Position numbers and translations under genes: made by a program. Below the pieces are notes generated by a model. The model saw only the letters and a program-made list of their open reading frames with translations, did no database searches and had not been told where the DNA came from. A DNA stretch of 9,434 bases from Bacteroidales bacterium UBA4459 (lineage in GTDB: Bacteria > Bacteroidota > Bacteroidia > Bacteroidales > F082). The DNA lies in NCBI GenBank assembly GCA_002389465.1, contig DGOT01000259.1, forward strand, positions 1 to 9,434. Direction: 5' to 3'. Of this stretch, positions 6,981 to 9,434 are shown in pieces (the first letter of the stretch is position 1; every line of letters begins with the position of its first letter).

Positions 6981-9434
6981 ATGAGAAAAACGACTAAAGC
7001 AAACAAGAGGGCAGATGCCGGAGTTTTGGAAGTACTGGGTGCCCGGGTACATAACCTGAAAAATATTGATGTACGGATACCGCGTAATAAACTGGTAGTT
7101 ATAACCGGTTTGAGTGGGAGCGGCAAGTCTTCTCTTGCTTTCGATACCATTTATGCTGAAGGCCAGCGCAGGTACATGGAAACACTTTCTGCCTATGCCC
7201 GCCAGTTTATCGGAAATATGGAGCGGCCTGATGTAGACAAGATCAACGGGCTTAGTCCGGTAATCTCCATTGAGCAGAAATCGGTAAACCGTAACCCGCG
7301 ATCGACCGTTGGAACGATCACCGAAGTGTATGACTACCTGCGTCTTTTATTTGCCCGTGCTTCCGAAGCATATTCATACAACACCGGCGAGAAGATGGTG
7401 CAGTACACGCAGGAGCAGATCACAGATCTGATCATAGAACATTTCCGGGGAGAGGGAATTTCTATCCTGGCGCCTTTGGTTAAAGGCAGGAAAGGGCATT
7501 ATCGTGAGCTGTTCGAGCAGGTGCGTCAGCAGGGATTTCTGAAAGTGAGGGTGGACGGCGAATTACGAGAGATTGCTTTTGCTATGCAGCTGGACAGGTA
7601 TAAAGTACATGATATCGAAGTGGTGATCGATCGCCTGCAGGTAAACGACCGAAACAGTGGAAGAATTAAAAAAGCAGTTGAAACGGCCATGAAGCAGGGT
7701 AAGGGAGTCCTGATGGTTCTGGATAATGCAACGAACGATCTTCGCCATTACAGCCGTAAGCTGATGTGCCCATCCACAGGCTTGTCCTACGATGAGCCGG
7801 AACCCAATACCTTTTCCTTTAACTCACCCTACGGTGCCTGTCCTGTGTGCAACGGGCTGGGAACAGTCAGCGATGTGGATCTTAAAAAAGTTATACCTGA
7901 CCCTGATCTCTCCATAAAACGGGGCGGTGTAAAACCGTTAGGCGATTATAAGAATAACTGGATATTTCAGCAACTGGAGGCTATCGGGGTAAAATACGGT
8001 TTCGACATGAATACGTCTGTGAAAGATATTCCCGAAGAGGCCATACAAACTATTATGAACGGCACGAATGAGACGATACAGGTGAAAAAGGACTATCTCG
8101 GCATTACCGCCTCGTATTCTTTGTCGTTCGAAGGAGTGATCAGGTACATCAAGCAATTTACAACGAGCAACTCATCACAGAGTTCGAAAAAATGGGCTGC
8201 GGGCTTTATGAATGTTCATGTGTGTCCTTCCTGTAACGGGACGCGTCTGAAAAAGGAAGCACTTTATTTTAAAATCGGAGATAAAAATATTTCCGATCTG
8301 GCCTTGATGGACCTGACACACTTACGCGTTTGGCTGGATGATATTGAGAAGGAGATGAACGAACGGCAAAAAAAAATTGCCCGTGAGTTATTAAAAGAGA
8401 TACGTAAAAGAGTTGATTTTTTACTGGAGGTTGGAATCGGTTATCTTAATCTATTTCGCCCGGCACGTAGCCTGTCAGGCGGTGAATCGCAGCGCATCAG
8501 GCTGGCCACTCAAATTGGCTCGCAGCTGACAGGCGTGCTTTATATACTTGACGAACCCAGTATCGGATTGCACCAGCGCGACAATGTCAAATTGATCCAT
8601 GCTTTGAAAGACTTACGGGACATCGGGAATTCGATTATAGTAGTTGAGCATGATAAAGATACCATCCTGTCAGCCGACCATGTGATTGATATAGGCCCTG
8701 GTGCCGGAAGACACGGGGGCGAAATCATGGCGTCCTGTCCGCCAGAAGAAATGAAAGGCTGCGCTACGATCACAGCGCAATATCTGGAAGGAAAGAAAAA
8801 AATCCAGGTGCCAAAAAAACGTCGCAAAGGGTCGGGCAAGTCGGTTGTCTTGCACGGGGCAGCAGGTAACAACCTGAAAAACCTGGATATAGCATTTCCA
8901 CTGGGTAAATTTATATGTGTCACCGGCGTATCGGGGAGCGGGAAATCAACGTTGGTAAACGAAACTTTCTATCCGATTCTGAGCAATCATTTTTACAGGT
9001 CGTTAAAAGAGCCGTTAAAGTTCAACAGTATCGAAGGGCTGGAACATATTGACAAAGTCATCGAGATTGACCAGTCACCCATTGGCCGTACGCCGCGATC
9101 CAATCCGGCAACATATACGAAAGTCTTTGATGAAATTCGCAAACTGTACGGTAATCTGCCTGAGGCAAAGATCAGAGGGTACAAACCGGGGCGGTTTTCA
9201 TTCAATGTTAAAGGCGGCCGGTGCGAAACCTGTAAAGGGGCAGGCGTACAAACAATCGAAATGAACTTCCTGCCGGATGTATATGTACTGTGCAAAGACT
9301 GCCAGGGTAAAAGGTATAACCGAGAAACGCTGGAAGTGCGGTTCAAAGGAAAGTCCATCAACGATGTGCTGGATATGACCATCAACCAGGCGGTAGCATT
9401 TTTTGAAAACATCCCTTTCATCGTACATAAGTTG
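6981..9434 (+). CDS. uvrA: Excinuclease ABC subunit UvrA, 3' end cut by window edge
   Basis: An open frame of 818 codons running off the right edge; full-length UvrA is about 940 residues, so the end with the second ABC signature is missing. UvrA is the dimeric ATPase that finds bulky DNA lesions and loads UvrB in nucleotide excision repair. The first ATPase carries Walker A GLSGSGKSS (43-51), the UvrB-binding insertion (about 130-255, so this is not the shorter UvrA2 type), the zinc module with C263, C287 and C290, CPSC (415-418), signature LSGGES (498-503) and Walker B ILDEPS (D524, E525). The second carries Walker A GVSGSGKS (649-656) and the C-terminal zinc module C748, C751, C771, C774, with the same spacing as E. 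coli. In the first zinc module the second Cys is Thr266, which I recall as usual in Bacteroidota UvrA. ATG 6981 is chosen because the GARVHNLKNID motif follows at residue 20. It sits 10 bp after the transglycosylase gene. Confidence 0.97.
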   Translation, partial: MRKTTKANKRADAGVLEVLGARVHNLKNIDVRIPRNKLVVITGLSGSGKSSLAFDTIYAEGQRRYMETLSAYARQFIGNMERPDVDKINGLSPVISIEQKSVNRNPRSTVGTITEVYDYLRLLFARASEAYSYNTGEKMVQYTQEQITDLIIEHFRGEGISILAPLVKGRKGHYRELFEQVRQQGFLKVRVDGELREIAFAMQLDRYKVHDIEVVIDRLQVNDRNSGRIKKAVETAMKQGKGVLMVLDNATNDLRHYSRKLMCPSTGLSYDEPEPNTFSFNSPYGACPVCNGLGTVSDVDLKKVIPDPDLSIKRGGVKPLGDYKNNWIFQQLEAIGVKYGFDMNTSVKDIPEEAIQTIMNGTNETIQVKKDYLGITASYSLSFEGVIRYIKQFTTSNSSQSSKKWAAGFMNVHVCPSCNGTRLKKEALYFKIGDKNISDLALMDLTHLRVWLDDIEKEMNERQKKIARELLKEIRKRVDFLLEVGIGYLNLFRPARSLSGGESQRIRLATQIGSQLTGVLYILDEPSIGLHQRDNVKLIHALKDLRDIGNSIIVVEHDKDTILSADHVIDIGPGAGRHGGEIMASCPPEEMKGCATITAQYLEGKKKIQVPKKRRKGSGKSVVLHGAAGNNLKNLDIAFPLGKFICVTGVSGSGKSTLVNETFYPILSNHFYRSLKEPLKFNSIEGLEHIDKVIEIDQSPIGRTPRSNPATYTKVFDEIRKLYGNLPEAKIRGYKPGRFSFNVKGGRCETCKGAGVQTIEMNFLPDVYVLCKDCQGKRYNRETLEVRFKGKSINDVLDMTINQAVAFFENIPFIVHKL

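Noticed and set aside
8993..9421. Minus-strand open frames of 60-142 codons within the uvrA region
   Set aside because: They are antisense to a continuous, fully conserved UvrA reading frame and have no recognisable domains.

Overview
The window looks like ordinary chromosome from a member of the Bacteroidota. The evidence is a DUF5916 outer-membrane protein with an N-terminal CBM9-like domain, a Bacteroidota-style UvrA with a three-cysteine first zinc module, a TAnnTTTG-type promoter with an upstream TTTG, and gene starts that lack clear Shine-Dalgarno sequences. I cannot fix the genus. I saw no mobile elements, CRISPR array, tRNA or rRNA.

Layout. Positions 3-182 (+) hold the last 59 codons of dihydrolipoamide dehydrogenase. 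It converges, with an 8 bp gap, on a leftward block from 5217 to 191. In transcription order that block contains: a large DUF5916/CBM9-like outer-membrane protein (5217-2581, TTG start); a class I isoprenoid-synthase-like protein (2508-1474); and a polytopic GT-C-like membrane protein (1477-191) joined to it by a 4 bp ATGA overlap. A perfect TAnnTTTG box in the 72 bp gap before the isoprenoid-synthase-like gene suggests that the last two genes may form their own transcription unit.

A 225 bp divergent intergenic region (5218-5442) separates this block from a tight rightward cluster. That cluster is rfbC (dTDP-4-dehydrorhamnose 3,5-epimerase, 5443-5985), a membrane-anchored GH23 lytic transglycosylase (6008-6970), and uvrA (6981 to the window end, missing roughly the last 120 residues). 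Gaps of 22 and 10 bp indicate co-transcription. The divergent region holds a convincing Bacteroidota promoter facing the DUF5916 gene and a weaker candidate facing rfbC.

How the genes fit together. Most of the window is housekeeping or envelope work: sugar-nucleotide synthesis for surface polysaccharide, peptidoglycan remodelling, an outer-membrane protein and nucleotide excision repair. The least explained part is the coupled pair at 191-2508. An uncharacterised class I isoprenoid-synthase-fold enzyme is translationally coupled to a GT-C-like integral membrane protein. Because GT-C enzymes use polyprenyl-phosphate-linked sugars, the two could act on one lipid or terpenoid substrate. That link is inference from gene arrangement and motifs only.
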